Numbered from the stretch's first letter, positions 9,154 to 18,228 are shown. The stretch is 41,692 nucleotides of DNA from Gammaproteobacteria bacterium (GCA_026707045.1 JAPOXO010000034.1:1-41692), one strand, 5' to 3'. The notes: generated by a model not told the origin, from the letters alone. A program made the numbers and translations.

Positions 9154-10986
9154 CTACTCAATCCCCTTGTCGTCTTTGTCGTCAAGATACTTTTTGGCCG
9201 TTTCAATTTGCTCCTCAGATAAGCGCCACTGGCTTGCCTGAAGTAGAACGCGTGCTGCAGTCGACCTTAGTGCTTTGGAGGGTAATCGATCCATCGATTC
9301 AATCAACCCGTGTGGTTCTGAAAAAGCCCAATTGCTAATGACGAAATCAAGGTATTCCGCCCTGTCTGTTTCCGGTAGTTCCTGTGAAAGACTGAGAGCC
9401 CTGTCTGCTTTGCCATGGCGTACCAGACTTGAAGCTGTGTTTTGGTATGCACTCAACTTTGTTTGCCCTTCGCGCACCTGTGGCAGCAACTCCACAGCTT
9501 TGTCAAGATTTTTCCAAGCCATATGCAAGATGACATTAATTTCTAAACCCGTGCCTCCTGCAATCTCGGGTTGGCTTAGCGCTGTGGACATGGCGAGTTG
9601 AGGATCAACTTCCGTAAGGTCATTCAGAACAATACTGATCAAGTGGCGACGATTCAATTCGTTCGCCTGTTCTGTCTGTATCCAATCTAATGCCGCCTTA
9701 ACATCGATCTTCGACCATGCCTCCACAAAGCCAGCTGCTGCCGACACTCTGATAGAGCCAGACTCCATCTTCGCGACTAACTGAGCAGCATCATCCGGGG
9801 AATTTCTAGCTATTGCTCTCAATGCCTTAAATGCAGCACTCGCCCGATAGTCAACAGGCTTCGTAGGTAGCACGGAAATGTTTTCTAATAACTCGTACGG
9901 TTTTGCATCAGACCACCCCTCAATCACTAGTTTCTCCAATTGCGGGCGCAAATAACTGTTGTCTACTTTTAATACAGCATCTAGAGCTATCTGCGGATTC
10001 GACCGTGCCCAGACATCCACGACGCCTTTGACCAATGAGTAATCTGGATTGCTTTCAAGAGATCGGGCATAGTCAAAAGCACTCGCGGGATCGGTTTTGG
10101 ATAACGAAACAAGCACACTTTTGAGAACTTCCGTCCTAGTTTGCAAGTTAGTCATTGAAACGGAGATCTGATCCAAAACGCCGAGGCCGCTCTTGCTTAC
10201 CCATGCGATTGCGACATCTGCCAGATCAGGAATTAGACTACTGTTATCTTGGAACTTGACAACTAACTCTGCCCAATTCTCCTCTGGACTCTCAATCGAT
10301 GCCTTGATTTCCTGCTGTGCAACAAACGTATCGGCAACCTGTCTACCACCAATATCGACAGCAATCGAGTAGAGCTTTTCAATTGAAAGATCAGTTCTAG
10401 CCTCCAAAATTGCCTTTAAGGCGGTATTTCTGTTATGAGTCCCAAGTGCCCGAGCGTTTGAAATCGCCTCATCCAAATCAATATTTGCCCACTCCATGAA
10501 CACGGCGACCACAAGATGGGGAATATCTTGTGTGTCCATCTCGAGTGCACGAGACAACGCTAGCTTAGGTGTAATTTGCGCAAGCCTTTGAATAATCGTG
10601 CTTTGCAACTCACGACTGTGGGAATCGATTGGAAGCTCAATTGACTCCGATAGAAGGTGATTTACTCGTGCTTCATCTAGTTCAACCAAAATTTTGCGAA
10701 GCGACAGTTCACGTTCAAATGGGCTTGCGATTTGTGCAATGTCAGTGAGCTGGGCTGGCCACACTTTTGACACGTTAGTTGACTTTGGGTCTATCTGCTT
10801 CTTCTTTTGGCCGTCTGAAGTTTTTCGCTCTCCATAGGCAGACCTTGTGTCAACCGTGTCCTTCAATCCCGTACCTTCTATTGGATTTAGGAAAAGCCAC
10901 CAGACAGCACAACAGAATGCAATGCCGAGAAGGAACGTGAGAATAGGTAACGCAATAGATGTAAATCGAAGTCTAAATTGAGCCAT
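9154..10986 (-). CDS. Family A membrane-anchored alpha-solenoid protein, copy 4
   Basis: A 610-residue member, more diverged from copies 1 and 2. The N terminus MAQFRLRFTS is basic, the transmembrane helix spans about residues 11-33 (CCAVWWLFLNP), and a Lys/Ser-rich linker leads into LTDIAQIASPFERELSLRK. Repeats include FMEWANIDLDEAI, VDVWARSNPQIAL, IEGWSDAKPYELL, VEAWSKIDVKAAL and ISNWAFSEPHGLI. The C-terminal signature RLSEEQIETAKKYL is intact. It has a good Shine-Dalgarno (CAGGAG about 5-6 bases before ATG 10986), unlike copies 1 and 2. It is the first gene of the minus-strand family A cluster and the closest relative of the truncated copy just downstream. Function is unknown; a periplasmic scaffold or sensor role is inferred from the architecture. 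Confidence 0.85.
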   Translation of the reverse strand: MAQFRLRFTSIALPILTFLLGIAFCCAVWWLFLNPIEGTGLKDTVDTRSAYGERKTSDGQKKKQIDPKSTNVSKVWPAQLTDIAQIASPFERELSLRKILVELDEARVNHLLSESIELPIDSHSRELQSTIIQRLAQITPKLALSRALEMDTQDIPHLVVAVFMEWANIDLDEAISNARALGTHNRNTALKAILEARTDLSIEKLYSIAVDIGGRQVADTFVAQQEIKASIESPEENWAELVVKFQDNSSLIPDLADVAIAWVSKSGLGVLDQISVSMTNLQTRTEVLKSVLVSLSKTDPASAFDYARSLESNPDYSLVKGVVDVWARSNPQIALDAVLKVDNSYLRPQLEKLVIEGWSDAKPYELLENISVLPTKPVDYRASAAFKALRAIARNSPDDAAQLVAKMESGSIRVSAAAGFVEAWSKIDVKAALDWIQTEQANELNRRHLISIVLNDLTEVDPQLAMSTALSQPEIAGGTGLEINVILHMAWKNLDKAVELLPQVREGQTKLSAYQNTASSLVRHGKADRALSLSQELPETDRAEYLDFVISNWAFSEPHGLIESMDRLPSKALRSTAARVLLQASQWRLSEEQIETAKKYLDDKDDKGIE

Positions 10987-11010
10987 GACTCCTGAATCTA
11001 CGAGTGATGC

Positions 11011-11025
11011 CTAATGAAGTGCTAT
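11011..11025. repeat. Shared 15-base leader element upstream of family A copies (unit 2)
   Basis: This is the partner of the element at 9108-9122, differing at one base, and lies 25 bp upstream of the start codon of the 9154-10986 copy. It marks the extent of the ancestral duplication into 5' non-coding DNA. Confidence 0.6.
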
Positions 11026-11132
11026 TTAGAAAAACTTCATTTGACCGAGGAGACTACGGATTGCCCGGAGCAGATTCTAATTGACAATCTAAACGACCTA
11101 AAACAGGAAAGGCTCTACAGCCCAGAGTCTAA

Positions 11133-12215
11133 CTACTTGGGATTCAGATTCTGCTTCTCCCAAGCTCGAATATTTGCTATCGACTCATCAAACATTCGTT
11201 CGTAGTTTCCTACATTTACCAAGTGCATAGCCTCTTTATCGAGTAGGGCCCAGAGATCGGTCAGTATTTCATAGGACTTGTTGTAGCCCTCCCAACTACT
11301 GGGAGCAACGGCATCCGATCCGAAGAGAAAACGAGTTGGATGTTCATTTAACAAGTCAGCCCATGCCTGAGCGGTCTCTTCATCAGCAACCATGTAGTCA
11401 TTGACAAGATCCCACGAGATGTCAGCCGCGACATGACCCAATTCGGGATCACTCATCATCGCATCAATTAGATTCACATGTTCAATACTGGGTCCCACAA
11501 ACCTTCCAAGACCCGTGTGAGCCCACACCATCGATGCGTTCGGATGACGTTTGAAGACCTCCATCAAGTCTGCGTAGTGGTCGGGTACTTCGCCGGGTCG
11601 GACGTTGTCGATGTCGCAATGTATGAAAGCGATTGCGCCAATTTCGGCAATGGTCTCAAGAATTTTGTCTAAAGCTGGATTGTGCAAGCTAGCCGCATGG
11701 CCGGTGACTTTCGAGGAAACGAACTCCTTGTGGATACTAAACTCACCTATTCCCGAAAAGACTCCAGGGAAAGCCAGCAGAACACGCTTAATGTGATCAG
11801 ACGCGTACATATCGGTCGGATTGAAGCCCGTTATCATGGGATCCACCCGCTTTTTCTGTTCTTCTGAGAGTTTCATATACTCGCTAGCAAGCATCGCATC
11901 GATAAACGAGTAGTAGTACAGCGAAGCTGCCGAACGAAGGTAGTAGTTTGGGGCCCTCTAACCCGAAACGAAGTAGTCCCACTTTTGCTGCAGAGGGATG
12001 CCCATCACCGTAATCCGGCCCACCCTATCTCCCACAAGATCGAGTGTTTCACTCATGGTCACACCTTCCTGAATGTAATTGGTCAAGTGGAGGTGCGCGT
12101 CGTGATAAAGAATGACGGGCGACTCAGTGTCTTCAGCGTTGGCTGAATAAACAACGCCAGCAAGACTAACGGCCAATAGATACGCGATCGGGACATGTGG
12201 GAGTATTGGCTTCAT
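11133..12215 (-). pseudogene. Exported amidohydrolase interrupted by one in-frame TAG
   Basis: Two open segments (12215-11958 and 11894-11133) are in the same frame and are joined by 21 sense codons, so the only lesion is a TAG at 11960-11958. Reading through gives a protein of about 360 residues: a signal peptide (MKPILPHVPIAYLLAVSLAGVVYSANA), an HxH metal motif in YHDAHLHL, then YYLRSAASLYYYSFIDA just after the stop, KVTGHAASLHNPALDKI, AFIHCDIDN, MVWAHTGLGRF and FLFGSDAVAPSS, as in periplasmic amidohydrolase-2 proteins. TAG is used as an ordinary stop by other genes here. The most likely reading is a recent nonsense mutation or a base-call error. The downstream half has no obvious independent start signal. 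A substrate cannot be assigned. Confidence 0.8.
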
Positions 12216-12393
12216 GGTTTCAATCTTTTAACACATCGTCTCTCATGGTACAACGAATTTCCTAGTCGGAACCTTGTCTCAAGCTGCCTACAGGCCAGCA
12301 AGCGAACTTCTCTCGGTATCCGTGTACTATCCTGCCTATATGCGAAATTGATAATCAATGGCATGCGAGCAAACAAAATTCGAGCACCGGATT

Positions 12394-12400
12394 AAGGAGG
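12394..12400 (+). promoter_or_regulatory. Shine-Dalgarno of the avidin-like gene
   Basis: AAGGAGG lies 8 bases before ATG 12409. It decides the start in favour of this codon over an upstream ATG at 12358, which would add 17 residues with no match to the avidin fold. Confidence 0.75.
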
Positions 12401-12408
12401 AACTGGCA

Positions 12409-12783
12409 ATGGAATTAACTGGCTCATGGGTTAATCAAAACGGATCGGTCCTGACGATTGAATCAGAGGAGAATGGATCAATAGTCGGCGAGTTCGTGTC
12501 TACCAAGGGACGTGCCGCCCGAGGAATCACTTACCCGGTAATTGGAATAAGAAACCACAACTTGGTGTCATTTTCAGTGAATTTTCAATCCTCAGATCAC
12601 GACCTCAGAGCAATTACAACATTCTCAGGGAGACTGGAACCTGGATCAGATCCTAAGATTCACACTGTGTGGATACTCGCTCGAGAATTCGAAGATGCTG
12701 CGCAGTCCAAGCCTACCCATGTGTGGAATACGTTTCTCACGAACAGCGACGTGTTTACTTTTGAAGAATCTCCATTCGACTAG
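12409..12783 (+). CDS. Avidin/streptavidin-like biotin-binding protein
   Basis: A 124-residue protein whose length and motif order match the eight-stranded avidin barrel. LTGSWVNQNGSVLTIE corresponds to the first strand; aligned by eye to streptavidin, Asn23 and Ser27 are kept while Leu25 is Asn. GEFVSTKG matches the Y43-S45-G48 loop with Tyr to Phe and Val47 to Lys. VNFQSS has Phe for Trp79; AITTFSG keeps Thr90; IHTVWILA keeps Trp108; THVWNTF keeps Trp120; NSDVF keeps Asp128. Most polar biotin contacts are therefore present, while two aromatic walls are changed to Phe, so binding may be weaker. No signal peptide precedes the domain, so a cytoplasmic location is expected, unlike most bacterial avidins. 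It converges on the acyl-CoA dehydrogenase gene. Confidence 0.82.
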   Translation: MELTGSWVNQNGSVLTIESEENGSIVGEFVSTKGRAARGITYPVIGIRNHNLVSFSVNFQSSDHDLRAITTFSGRLEPGSDPKIHTVWILAREFEDAAQSKPTHVWNTFLTNSDVFTFEESPFD

Positions 12784-13952
12784 TCAGGAAGTCCAAGCAC
12801 ACGTTTGGCGATGATGTTCAATTGGACTTCGGAAGTTCCTCCTTCGATCGAATTTGCTTTTGACCGCAACCAACCTCGTGTACCTCCCAATTCAGATCCT
12901 TTGAATCCGGATCCCTTCCAACCTAGTCCCGAAGTACCAAGAATGTCCATGAGCAAGTCTTGGCGTTTCATATTTTGTTCCGTTCCGAAGTACTTGAAAA
13001 ATGAAGATAAAAAGCTTGGAGCTTGCGTGCTCTGTGCTTCTTCGTAGGAACGACGAATTGTCAGTTGGTAAGCTCTGTCGTCCTGCAAGAGCTCAATCAC
13101 GCGATGTCTCAGATCGTCGTCCGCTATTTGCCCATTACTTTCTCCAACATACTGCTTTGCAGTCTCGTCAAGAGTCACGACCTTTTGTCTTGTGCTACCG
13201 CGTCCTCCAATCGAGCTTCTTTCGTATTGAAGTAGCCTTTTACCCACAGTCCATCCCTGGCCGGGGTCACCAATGAGATTGCGTTTCGGAATTCGTACAT
13301 TGTCGAAGAAAGTCTCGCAGAATTCCGACGAACCGCTAATCAAATCGATAGGAGAGACCTTTACGCCCGGAGAATCCATGTCGAAAACCACGAAGGAAAT
13401 ACCTTCGTGTTTCGACGCATCGAAATCGGTACGCACCAAACAAAAAATCCAGTCGGCTTGATCCGCCCCCGAAGTCCATATTTTCGATCCGTTTATTACG
13501 TACTCGTCGCCATCCTCATCGGCCCGACACTGCAATCCTGCTAGATCAGATCCCGCTCCTGGCTCGCTGTATCCCTGGCACCATCTGATCTCCCCTCGAA
13601 CTATGGGCGGTAAGTGTTCTTGGCACTGTTTCTGATTCCCGAATTCCAGAATTGCAGGCCCAATCATCGTCAGACCATGTCCCGACAATGGAGCGCACGC
13701 GTTGATTCTCGCCATTTCTTCAACAAGGACCCTCTCTTCATCCTTGTTCAATCCGCCACCGCCATACTCTTTTGGCCATGTTGGAGCTGTCCAACCCCGT
13801 TCGGCCATTCGATCAAGCCAATGTTTGGTCTCTGGGTTGTGATACACAGCTTTGCGCCCACCGGAGGTATAGCTCCCTGAAGAACGCATAGTCGGGGGAC
13901 AATTCTCTTCCAGCCAAGATCGAGTCTCTTCACGAAATACATTTAGGGACAT
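12780..13952 (-). CDS. Acyl-CoA dehydrogenase
   Basis: A 390-residue flavoprotein of the acyl-CoA dehydrogenase family, catalysing alpha,beta-oxidation of an acyl-CoA with transfer of electrons to ETF. Evidence: APTWPKEYGGGGL in the N-terminal helical domain, the FAD/substrate motif WCQGYSEPGAGSDLAGL around residues 125-145, YVINGSKIWTSGADQADW, the bulk of the helical C-terminal domain, and the terminal motif ANSIEGGTSEVQLNIIAKR. The ATG at 13952 is chosen over a TTG 21 bp upstream because it begins directly with the first helix (MSLNVFREETRSWLEEN). Its stop codon overlaps that of the convergent avidin-like gene within a CTAG. It probably belongs to a minus-strand catabolic group with the TauD and sulfatase genes; the acyl substrate is unknown. 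Confidence 0.92.
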   Translation of the reverse strand: MSLNVFREETRSWLEENCPPTMRSSGSYTSGGRKAVYHNPETKHWLDRMAERGWTAPTWPKEYGGGGLNKDEERVLVEEMARINACAPLSGHGLTMIGPAILEFGNQKQCQEHLPPIVRGEIRWCQGYSEPGAGSDLAGLQCRADEDGDEYVINGSKIWTSGADQADWIFCLVRTDFDASKHEGISFVVFDMDSPGVKVSPIDLISGSSEFCETFFDNVRIPKRNLIGDPGQGWTVGKRLLQYERSSIGGRGSTRQKVVTLDETAKQYVGESNGQIADDDLRHRVIELLQDDRAYQLTIRRSYEEAQSTQAPSFLSSFFKYFGTEQNMKRQDLLMDILGTSGLGWKGSGFKGSELGGTRGWLRSKANSIEGGTSEVQLNIIAKRVLGLPD

Positions 13953-14047
13953 GCGAGATCCAGCGTCAAACAACTGGCAAAAATTTTATCGCTTGAGCTT
14001 GTGGTGGTGATCGAGAGTACTGGAATCGCCTCATAGGCGCTTGTTTT

Positions 14048-14947
14048 CTAAGCAATTGCAGTTTGATGCGCCAAACTTCCAGGTTGATAGTCATCTGCTC
14101 GTTCGTCTTGAACTGTTGGCGCGAACTCTGTTAATGGATCTCCTGCCACACGAGTGTGCCGCATGACCCTTGCTTCCGAATAGTCGTAGGGCTGAACGCG
14201 ATGCATGATGCATCGATTGTCGAAGATCGCGAAGTCACCTGGTTCCCAATCGATTCCCCAGACCCTGGGAGGTTGGGCAATGAACTCAATCAACTCTTTG
14301 AGCAGTTTGAACGACTCCTCGGGAGAAAATCCTTCGATTCCATAAGCGTGACGTCCCGAATACACGGCCTTTCGATTGGTGACCGGATGGATCTTGATAA
14401 GAGGACGCAACGGTGCGCCATGAGTATGGAACCCATAGCCCTCTCCGGTATGCGTTGGCTGTCCCAATTGCTCATGCGACCAGTAGTTGGAATGCCTCGC
14501 GCATAGAGTCTCCAGTTTTTCCTGTATGTTCGAATCTAATGCATCGTAACCCGCACGAGCGTCTGCCCACTCGGTTTGTCCCCCATCTGATGGAACCACT
14601 ACAGCTGTCAAGGAAGAAGCCTTTGCAGCCAAAGGCATGAACGAACTATCGTGGTGCCATCGTTCGTTGCCGCGCAATATCCAATAGCGATGAGCATCTT
14701 CCCCCACAATCGACCCGTCCTTACGTTGATTGCTAATGGGTACGGATACATGCTCAAGTTCCCCGAATCTCCGAGCAAACTGAATTTGCTCATCTTCTTT
14801 TAGAAATTGTTTCGGAAAGGTAAGCACTCCGAATTCGTGGAATGCATCCTCAATAACCGCCCACTCGGTCGGACTTAGCTGTCCCAAACGAACATTGGTG
14901 ACTTCCGCACCTAGTGAAACACCGGAAGGTCTTATGGCAATCGCCAT
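14048..14947 (-). CDS. TauD/TfdA-family Fe(II)/2-oxoglutarate dioxygenase
   Basis: A 299-residue protein of the TauD/TfdA family, which hydroxylates a substrate (often a sulfonate, sulfate ester, aryloxy acid or quaternary amine) using oxygen and 2-oxoglutarate. The iron ligands are visible: H98 and D100 in NERWHHDSSF and H249 in DNRCIMHRV; the 2-oxoglutarate arginine is in RVMRHTRVAGD near residues 260-266. DGGQTEWADARAGYDAL is also typical. Length is standard for the family. An AAAAGGAGG lies 15 bases before ATG 14947, a long but usable spacing. It sits 104 bp after the sulfatase gene and 95 bp before the acyl-CoA dehydrogenase gene. A role in desulfurising or hydroxylating an organosulfur compound is suggested by that context but not proven. 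Confidence 0.9.
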   Translation of the reverse strand: MAIAIRPSGVSLGAEVTNVRLGQLSPTEWAVIEDAFHEFGVLTFPKQFLKEDEQIQFARRFGELEHVSVPISNQRKDGSIVGEDAHRYWILRGNERWHHDSSFMPLAAKASSLTAVVVPSDGGQTEWADARAGYDALDSNIQEKLETLCARHSNYWSHEQLGQPTHTGEGYGFHTHGAPLRPLIKIHPVTNRKAVYSGRHAYGIEGFSPEESFKLLKELIEFIAQPPRVWGIDWEPGDFAIFDNRCIMHRVQPYDYSEARVMRHTRVAGDPLTEFAPTVQDERADDYQPGSLAHQTAIA

Positions 14948-15051
14948 GGTTGAACTACCTAGCCTCCTTTTGAGATTCGACCGTCAAACGGCACATCCGT
15001 CGCAGTATACATCTGCTATCGAGGTTAGTGCGCCCATCTCGCAAGCTGCTT

Positions 15052-16437
15052 TTACCACGGCTGCTTAAGTTGACTACAGGAAATTCGTTCGAGCAATTGT
15101 GCTCGCATGGTGTTGCTCACGTTGTCAAAATCCGGGTTACCAGCTAGGTTTCTGCATTCCTGCGGATCTTCTACTCTGTCAAACAACAAATAGACTTGGC
15201 CTTCTCTGTTCACCGCCGCTTTCCACTCCTTTGTGGCAATCATGAACTCGCCACGAAATTCCGAGAGTCCAGACTCTCGATGTACGACATCGGGTCCAGC
15301 CATCGAGGGAAGCAATGACTTGGCGAATTGTCTGTACTCGATTTCGCCGCCCGCAAGTTCCACAAGTGTTGGTCCAATATCACAATTCTCAACCATGCTG
15401 TCGTTCACACACTTTTGCCCACTTTTCAAGGACTCAGGGGTACGCATCAGCAAAGGTACACGCACGGACCCATCCAGAAAATTCATTTTGTAAATCAAGT
15501 CGGCGTCGCCATTCATTTCACCGTGATCGGAAGTGAACGCAATCACTGTGTTTTCCAACTCTCCTCGTGCTTCGATTACTGACAGAATTTCTCCAATCTG
15601 ATCATCGATTAGCGTCACGTTTCCAGCGTAATTAGCACGCATAGCAGCCTGGTCACCTTCGTCAAACTTAGGAGAGCTTCGCTCCATGTAAAAATCCAGC
15701 CAGCCTTCCGGTCTTCCATTGAAGCTTGAAAATCTCCTGGTCGGCTGGGGCATGTCTCCCAATTTGTACATGCTGGCGTATGGTTCAGGTGCATCCCACG
15801 GCTCATGAGGTCCACCAAAACTCACCCAGCAAAACCACGGTTTGTCAAAGTCGTACTCTTCAAGATAGGCCTTAGCAGTCTGCCCTACATACACATCTGC
15901 GTAGTATTCAAGGGGATTTGTCGAAACACGTACTACATGTGGTTTCGTTGCGAATCGGTCTCGAAAGTCCTCCCGATATGGTTCCAACAAACCTTTCTCA
16001 TTCCAAAGATTGGTCATGTGACTCATGACAGCGGCGCTAGCTCGGGGACCACCGATCTCGTTGACATCATCCAAACCGTACTCGTGAAGCAAGTCCTCCT
16101 TTAATCTGAGATCGCCACGGTGTGGATGAAGATGAGTCTTGCCGAAAAGGCTAGTTCGATAGCCTAGGTCACGAATGACTCGCATCCAACTCTGAGCTGT
16201 TGCCGGATAGGTAAAGTTGATGTTGTTCCAAACGTGCGTGTTGTGAGCATAGAGTCCACTTTGCAACGTAACTCGCGCAGGAATACAGATCGGGGTTGTA
16301 GTCACGCAGTTTGAGAACCTCACTCCTTCGTTCGCAATTCGATCGAGGTTCTTTGTCAGGACCCAATTTCCGCTGCATCCCATGGCATCCCATCGTTGCT
16401 GGTCTGTCATCAAGAACAATATGTTTGGTCTGGCCAT
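15052..16437 (-). CDS. Sulfatase (type I, Cys-type formylglycine)
   Basis: A 461-residue sulfatase of the alkaline-phosphatase superfamily. N-terminal metal motif is NILFLMTDQQRWDAMGC (D12). The formylglycine signature CIPAR is at residues 51-55, so Cys51 would be converted to formylglycine by a maturase not present in this window. A second metal site, SDHGEMNGD, has D304 and H305. GLYAHNTHVW and FGKTHLHP are further family blocks. There is no signal peptide, so the enzyme appears cytoplasmic, which would suit an imported sulfate ester (for example choline sulfate or a sulfated aromatic). A Shine-Dalgarno (GGGGAGA) is placed just upstream of ATG 16437. It diverges from the P450 gene across 245 bp. 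The substrate cannot be read from sequence. Confidence 0.92.
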   Translation of the reverse strand: MARPNILFLMTDQQRWDAMGCSGNWVLTKNLDRIANEGVRFSNCVTTTPICIPARVTLQSGLYAHNTHVWNNINFTYPATAQSWMRVIRDLGYRTSLFGKTHLHPHRGDLRLKEDLLHEYGLDDVNEIGGPRASAAVMSHMTNLWNEKGLLEPYREDFRDRFATKPHVVRVSTNPLEYYADVYVGQTAKAYLEEYDFDKPWFCWVSFGGPHEPWDAPEPYASMYKLGDMPQPTRRFSSFNGRPEGWLDFYMERSSPKFDEGDQAAMRANYAGNVTLIDDQIGEILSVIEARGELENTVIAFTSDHGEMNGDADLIYKMNFLDGSVRVPLLMRTPESLKSGQKCVNDSMVENCDIGPTLVELAGGEIEYRQFAKSLLPSMAGPDVVHRESGLSEFRGEFMIATKEWKAAVNREGQVYLLFDRVEDPQECRNLAGNPDFDNVSNTMRAQLLERISCSQLKQPW

Positions 16438-16682
16438 CTATCTCCCCTAGGAGTCGATTCTGAAAGGTGAAACTCTCCCAGCTAACCCACTACACACCGT
16501 TCAGAGGCGATAAGCCGCACTGTAAGTCTCAAGTGTGCATATTTACCAATGCTAGCAACATGACACTAGGAATCCAAAGGTCTCTTGGACATGAACAAAA
16601 CTGAAGTCCTATCTGCGGAGGATTTTTGCTAGTCTAGTAGAACTACGGGGCTTCCCGATCACAGACACGAGAAATTCTCAAC

Positions 16683-17948
16683 ATGGTCGAAACAGCCATA
16701 TACACATCGTCGCCTGAACTTGACGACGAGTTGGTCAAATCACAGAACTGGGGAAACGAGGACTGGGTACACGCCCAGTTCCAATGGCTCAGAATTCACG
16801 ATCCCATACGAAAGATCGAACCTCAAGGATACGACCCATTTTGGTCTTTGACGCGATTCGAAGACATCCTTAACGTTGAACAAGACAAGGAAACGTTCAT
16901 TAACGACCCCAGACCAATTCTCGCTCCAAAGCTGTTGGAAGTTCTGATCGAGCAAATGGTAGGACGCAGACACCTTGTAAGATCACTAATAACGATGGAC
17001 GCCCCTGACCATCTTCAATACCGAGCCGTGGCGCAACCATGGTTCATGAGAGGAAATCTCAGAAAGATCGAAGACACCGTCAATCGCTTGGCTGTAATGT
17101 ACGTGAATCGACTGCAAGAGCTCGGAGGTGAATGTGACTTCGTGAAAGATATCGCCATCTGGTATCCCATTCGGGTAATCATGTCGATTCTGGGAGTCCC
17201 AGAGAGTGATGAACCATTAATGATGAAGCTCACACAGGAGCTGTTCGGCAGTGCAGACCCAGACACGAGAAGATCGTTTGAACAAACGGCTCTTATGGAT
17301 GTGGTGGAAGACTTCAACAAGTACTTTCGAGAACTGACCGAAGCTCGTCGAAAAGATCCAACCGACGACGTAGCAAGCGTCATTGCCAACTCAAGAATCA
17401 ACGGCGAAACGATGCCTGAACTTGAGACAAATGGTTACTACACGATCATCGCAACAGCAGGCCACGATACGACCAGTTCATCGATTTCTGGCGGATTGTT
17501 GGCTCTGATCCAGAATCCTGAACAGTTTCAATTGCTTGCGCGTGAACCAGTCCGTTTCATGGAAACGGCAGTGGACGAAATGATTCGTTGGGTTACTCCC
17601 GTGCGCCAGTTCATGAGAACAGCAACTCGAGACGCCAAGGTTGGCGGAACAGACATTTTGGCTGGAGACTCGTGTGTTCTTTGGTATCCGTCGGCTAACC
17701 GAGATGAGTCAGTCTATGACGATCCATTCGAATTTCGCGTTGATCGACATGAGACAAAACACCTAGCATTCGGCTACGGCGTTCATGTTTGTCTTGGACA
17801 GCACCTGGCAAGAATGGAGTTAAGTGCTTTCTTTAAAGAATTCCTAAGACGCGTGAAACACGTGGAGTTAAATGGCGAACCAAAGTACTCGCAATCAGTG
17901 TTTGTCGGTGGTCTAAAGTCACTTCCAATTCGATACCAGTTCGAGTAA
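16683..17948 (+). CDS. Cytochrome P450
   Basis: A 421-residue soluble bacterial P450 monooxygenase. The I-helix oxygen-binding motif AGHDTT is at residues 259-264, the ExxR motif (E299-x-x-R302) lies in VDEMIRWVTPVRQF, and the haem loop FGYGVHVCLG is at residues 363-372 with the thiolate ligand C370. ITMDAPDHLQYRAVAQPWF is the C-helix region. Length is normal for class I P450s that use a ferredoxin and reductase, neither of which is encoded nearby. The general look (aromatic-rich active-site region, long N terminus) recalls P450s acting on terpenoids or steroids, but the substrate is not assignable. Divergent from the sulfatase. Confidence 0.93.
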   Translation: MVETAIYTSSPELDDELVKSQNWGNEDWVHAQFQWLRIHDPIRKIEPQGYDPFWSLTRFEDILNVEQDKETFINDPRPILAPKLLEVLIEQMVGRRHLVRSLITMDAPDHLQYRAVAQPWFMRGNLRKIEDTVNRLAVMYVNRLQELGGECDFVKDIAIWYPIRVIMSILGVPESDEPLMMKLTQELFGSADPDTRRSFEQTALMDVVEDFNKYFRELTEARRKDPTDDVASVIANSRINGETMPELETNGYYTIIATAGHDTTSSSISGGLLALIQNPEQFQLLAREPVRFMETAVDEMIRWVTPVRQFMRTATRDAKVGGTDILAGDSCVLWYPSANRDESVYDDPFEFRVDRHETKHLAFGYGVHVCLGQHLARMELSAFFKEFLRRVKHVELNGEPKYSQSVFVGGLKSLPIRYQFE

Positions 17949-18228
17949 CAGCGGTCTCCTTAGAAAAGAAGGGTTTAAGACTTCCGCGAATAGGCTGCTT
18001 TTTCCGAGAGAAGTGGTTCTATGACGGTATCTAAAAATGCTGCTGGCTTCCCCTTGAAAGCGATTAGATCCAGTGTATCCTAGAGGTACCGATTGTGTTT
18101 CTGACTTACGCCATTTGATAGCGCTGTAGTGCCCTTTGATCCAGCACCACCGGGACTACGGTAGCTAGTTCTCGAGCCACTGACTGAAGTTCAGTTTCGG
18201 CGACCCAGCAAGACGTACAGAGCTCTTA

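Noticed and set aside
4525..10986. Family A tandem as a CRISPR, IS or rearrangement-hot-spot element
   Set aside because: The repeats are protein-level paralogues; there are no terminal inverted repeats, transposase or spacer-repeat structure.
11014..11205. 63-codon plus-strand frame between copy 4 and the amidohydrolase
   Set aside because: Begins within the duplicated leader element and runs antisense into the amidohydrolase end; no domain.
11958..11960. TAG inside the amidohydrolase as a recoded codon (selenocysteine or pyrrolysine)
   Set aside because: SelB recodes UGA, not UAG; no pyrrolysine genes are seen and TAG serves as a normal stop for several genes in the window.
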